Source: Nephrocerus scutellatus (Eukaryota; Arthropoda; Insecta; Diptera; Pipunculidae). Taken from it: a DNA stretch of 64,000 nt. Below the pieces are notes generated by a model that was not told where the DNA came from, did not search any database, and was given only the letters and a program-made list of their open reading frames with translations. Positions within the stretch are counted from its first letter, which is position 1. Each line of letters begins with the position of its first letter. Both the position numbers and the translations under genes were made by a program. The DNA is taken from positions 24,973,462-25,037,461 of the forward strand of contig OX352763.1 in NCBI GenBank assembly GCA_947095585.1, in the 5' to 3' direction. Positions 60,276 to 64,000 of the stretch are shown piece after piece.

Positions 60276-62585
60276 ACCTATAATTATATAGAAAAATAAG
60301 AAGTAGTCTAGAATCCACTAATTGCTATGACATGATACCCATATGACATGTGTGCGAACTTCACTGCAGAACTGTCAAAAAATCAGCTCGCTATAAAATG
60401 CCGCAGGTTGCTCACGCCGTCTCCGTGAGTCGCCGTGTAAACAGTTCTGCTTTATTCTCATCTGCATTCTTTCTAATATTTTAACACAGGAAGTTCGAAT
60501 ACACAAAACATGAGCATTTTTCTACTAAACGTAAACAAATTCAGTAAAAAAGATTTTGTATAGCCTCCTCGTTATTTCCCTAACGTCTCGGCACGTCCTC
60601 TGTTCACGTCATGGTGGTCATTGTCGGCGACCATGCATATAGCTGGTGGTAATTAATCCCCGGAAGAAAGTGCGGTGCAAGGAAGTTAAGCGCACCACAC
60701 AACGCTTTCAGGAAGTGAAAAAAGCTATCGAATGCATGGTTGGGATGTTTTTTATTTTAATTTTCTTTAAACGAGCTGCTCTGCTGCTGTTATGTTGGTT
60801 ATGGTGCCCCGGAACGATAGTTAATTTTATATTGGTGCGTATGGAATAGTTTCTCAAACGATAACATTAGGATTTATGACTTTGGAGCACATCGTTTAGA
60901 GTTTAAAATGTTTATCAAGGGATGTAATCTGTTAGACGGGCAGACGTGCAGTTCACTGAGAGAAGAGAGTACATCTGGCACAGTCGGGTTACTGTCGCAG
61001 ATACATGTGTATGACACATTTTCCTCTGCGCATTACTTGAAACCACTGAAACGCGTAAACTTCCGGGGAAAATCCTCATTTCAGTTGGAATAAGATTATA
61101 AATATAATTACCACCACCTTCGAGCACGAACAGTATTTATAATAAATCACTCCATTCATTTTCCCTGCAATAACCATAAGCGACGGCACATGAAGCACGT
61201 CAATAGCTTTATACATCAATGCGAGGAAGCCACGTCCCGTATTTGAAAATAGAGACCATTAACAGGAAAAAATCTAAATAAAACTCATCCGCGCCCAGAG
61301 GTACTCGTGCAATGCGGCTCCAGTATCATCAGAAAGAATAATGCGCTTGCGTGAAGCACAGGTCGGTGGTTCACTGCAATGTTATTCTTGGTGGTAACAT
61401 GAGTTGCTGGCTTAGCGTCTATTCGATGACGACTCAGCAGCGAAAGAACCCAACAACGCCGACAATAAGAGGCAGCGTTTAATTCGCACAATCACAACTC
61501 GTCAACGCAATCCTCCTCTCAAGATGCAAAGAGACAACCACAATTGTTATTGTCGTGTGCGACGACGTGATGATGACTGACTGACAACGAGTGACGATAT
61601 GCATGCAGGATGATCATCCAAAGGCAGGAATCGGGATATGAAAATATGTGTCTTCATAATTTTATTCAATTTCAAGTCCTATGGAAACCACAAAATCCCT
61701 CTCAATATCACTCGAGTTTAGTTACTGCGGACTGCGGTATGCAGCGGGACACTGTGCATGAGTAGCCTCTGGTAACCGGATAACTATGAACGAGTTTTTG
61801 CATAAACTCCTCGCACCAGGTGGTGGCTTTGTTCTTGTTTTTTGCCATCGAGTCCATTCGAGTGAAGGAAGCCCTTGCAAACAACAACAGATGTTTGTTT
61901 GGGCTAAAGATTGAAGAAATTTTCAGAATTCGCCTGATTTGATGCCTAGAGTTGGAGCGGCGGTGCAGTTTTTTCCTCGTGCTAATTCTATAAATGCAAT
62001 ATCGAATTTCACAATAAGATGCTGTTTACGTACGTAACGCACAGCCCATCCATCGATCGGAGGGACTTTGTATTGATTCAATACTCCGTGAAAATGATCT
62101 TCACTCTGTTCCTGTTCACTGACGACACTACTGACTGACTTAAGTAGATGCATTTACCGGTTTCGTATATTAGCGCTATGGACTGTTGACAACAGCTTAG
62201 TTGGTAATGTGCTGAACAGACAACCTCTTGTGTTAGAGATTGTCTGTTTGTTTTCTTAAAAGAAACTTGCGTAATCCAAGAGAGGGGATCAGATTTTATA
62301 TAAAGGTCCTTGCAAGTCCACATACATCATTTCATTTGCACCAACAATATACATAGACGGGTCTGGAAAAAAGATTGATAGGAACACCTTCTTGTTATTA
62401 ATATGTTTTTTGTCGATAGAATTTTTCCAAATTCACATATTACGTCATATAAGTCTCCGGTCTGCCAAATGTTTGGCAACACTGTTGGCAGACCCCTATT
62501 ATTTCTGGATAGTGCCAACCTTCAAGCGACACGTGTCATGACATTCTCACAATTAGTTTACAGGTTACAGTTGTTTCAGTAATGC
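60276..62585. other. Intronic or flanking DNA, no gene seen
   Basis: Unique sequence. The plus frame at 60646-60846 (KVRCKEVKRTTQRFQEVKKA, then a hydrophobic stretch) begins with a real ATG? No: its first codon is not well placed and no motif is known, so it is not called. Other frames are short. Confidence 0.4.
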
Positions 62586-62830
62586 TACTTTTTTAAAAAC
62601 TTTTGTTTAACTTGACTTGACCCCTTTTTGTCTGTATTTTCGACCACTTTGAGGTCCGTTGTAACCAACTTCCACACGACCTAGAGAGCTGAAATTTTGT
62701 GAGTGAAAGTATCTAAGTCCAAGATATCATTTCCTATATTCCGAGTACCTATAACGCGTGTAGCGTGTGGCGCGTTTGATGGATTGACATTTTTTCGACT
62801 TCTTTGAGGTCCTTTTTAAACAACTTCCAC
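62586..62830 (+). repeat. GCGTG-type repeat copy
   Basis: AACTTGACTTGACCCC, CCACACGACCTAGAGAGCTG, GTATCTAAGTCCAAGATATC, GCGTGTAGCGTGTGGCGCG, then the start of a second unit that breaks off at CCACACG (62826-62832). It is joined directly there to the RTE-like relic. Confidence 0.75.
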
Positions 62831-62835
62831 ACGCT

Positions 62836-63110
62836 TCAAATTTGCACTCCACTATTTTAATTGAAGGACCAATGTTGAATCTTCTACTCGCAGACGTGGC
62901 CACCATGTACTTTGTTTTGCTCTCCCTTATGTGCAGTCCCAGATTTCGTGCCGCCTGCTCGATCTGGATGAAAGCTTCCTGTACAGCTCTTGGGTTTCTA
63001 CCAACGATTTCAATATCGTCTGCGTAACGCAGTATCTGATTGGACTTATACCTCTCGCCCTTACGTCAGAGTCTAGGATCACTTTCTCCAAGTGGTCTTT
63101 GAACGTAGTG
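62836..63110 (-). mobile_element. RTE-like LINE relic, short
   Basis: CTTCAAATTTGCACTCCACTA, GATCTGGATGAAAGCTTCC and CCAACGATTTCAATATCGTC match the RT palm region of the copies at 12051 and 49700. In the minus sense the last of these spans the YADD-encoding part (DDIEIVGR-like). It is joined to unrelated sequence on both sides. Confidence 0.7.
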
Positions 63111-63174
63111 TGATCAATTTGCCGTGGAACTAATGGGACTTGGACAGACAGGGGATGCACACTATATATGGTGG

Positions 63175-63650
63175 CTTATTTGTTGCCTACGTACGATATG
63201 GAGGACCAGTTTGAAAACAGACTTCAATATCACGAACCCTTTCTGGATTGTGACTGGCTGACAGTACAAGATCTGGTTAGCAGGAGCATTGGCCAATGCA
63301 GAGAACCACTGAATGAAGCCATGCTATCTAGATGAAAGCAATGCATCAACGGAAGAGTTACCTTTAAGTTCATCAAGGACGTTCAGTATGCCCATGTTAA
63401 ACTTAATCCTTAGTCTCAGACCTAAGTTAGGCGTCGTGCACACTTACTGGCCATGGCAGTCTTAATGTTTTTTGCATGAAAAGTGCCTCAGTGATACAGA
63501 GAGCAGTGTTTGTGGTTTCCCTACAGAGAACTGGCTGCATGTTTTATGCGACTGTTTAATGGTATTACCATGGTAAATGATAGGTATGTTTTCAATTCTT
63601 CCTTAAGCTGTACGGAATATATCGAGTATTCACTAAAGCTGTACGGCTTG
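63175..63650 (+). mobile_element. R1/Waldo-like LINE C-terminal relic
   Basis: Plus frames give CINGRVTFKFIKDVQYAH, then after a frameshift a V-cysteine segment, SVCGFPTENWLHVLCDCL. This matches the end of R1-type ORF2 (GR.T..FI.DV...; C.CG...E.W.HVLC.CP). Upstream, FLDCDWLTVQDLVSRS may belong to the same element. Multiple stops. Confidence 0.6.
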
Positions 63651-64000
63651 TGGTCAGACAGCTTGCTGTCGTAGCACGCTCAGACTGATTAATTACAATA
63701 AGTTGTTAAAAGTGCGTAGTAGGGCCTTGGCTTACACCACAGTTATACTCTTACTCTCTAGTAATGATATTTTGGATAGACTGTGATTGACGTCACAAAT
63801 ACAATCCACTTTCGAAGAGGACCGTATGGTAGATCCTTTACGCCAGGTATCCACGTAAATCCTTAAGACAGATTCTGTTGTTATAGCTAGCGTCACATCT
63901 CTTTTTTTCCTCTCGTGATTTTCCTAAAGATCAAGCTGGTCATGAATGTGTGTACATAAAAAAGGCAAAGAATTTCTTGTACCTGCGGATACTCTATACA
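63651..64000. other. End of window, nothing recognised
   Basis: No gene or known repeat is seen. It may be the degenerate tail of the preceding LINE relic. Confidence 0.5.

Noticed and set aside
1..64000. CRISPR array, operon or bacterial mobile island
   Set aside because: Composition, splice signals and transposon types are those of an insect nuclear genome; no regular spacer array exists.

Overview
The window reads as nuclear DNA of a higher dipteran (fly). It is AT-rich, with short microsatellites, CAAC-rich leader-like sequence and many decayed fly-type transposons. Among these are rosa-type mariner copies, Jockey-, RTE- and R1-type LINEs, tRNA-derived SINEs and DINE/Helitron-like repeats. 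A tephritid-like fly is a guess from the mariner type and not a demonstrated identity. There is no prokaryotic-style gene organisation.

The main host content appears to be part of one plus-strand gene. Exon 1 (5572-5707) encodes an N-terminus with a hydrophobic signal-peptide-like segment and ends in a GTAGGT donor. A second open exon (58124-58317, or to 58350) starts after a good acceptor in the matching phase. Joined, the two give a continuous 110-codon frame across a 52.4-kb intron. I do not recognise the protein. Near the 3' end of the intron (51743-51783) a branch point, a pyrimidine tract and CAG are followed directly by GTGAGT. That is the architecture of a recursive splice site (ratchet point, zero-length exon), and it would split the intron into 46.1 kb and 6.3 kb.

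Most other recognisable sequence is transposon debris inside this intron. 0-5.5 kb is upstream DNA with GCGTG-rich tandem repeats. 6.6-7.2 kb holds a dispersed tandem repeat that recurs at 36.6, 42.7 and 52-56 kb. 11-13 kb holds LINE relics and 17.4-18.3 kb a 173-bp satellite inside a Helitron-like repeat. 21.4-23.5 kb is a Jockey-type element and 24-31 kb has SINEs and LINE fragments. 33-34.1 kb is an R1-type relic with a triplicated RT motif, and 34.2-34.8 kb is a minisatellite. 37.5-45.3 kb is a mariner cluster that includes one intact transposase gene with terminal repeats (39770-41047). 48.6-50.3 kb has a SINE and an RTE-like relic. 51.9-56.2 kb is a nearly identical 2.13-kb tandem duplication, 57.5-58 kb a LINE 3' end, and 59-63.7 kb further LINE relics. 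Long stretches between these hold no gene that I can support.
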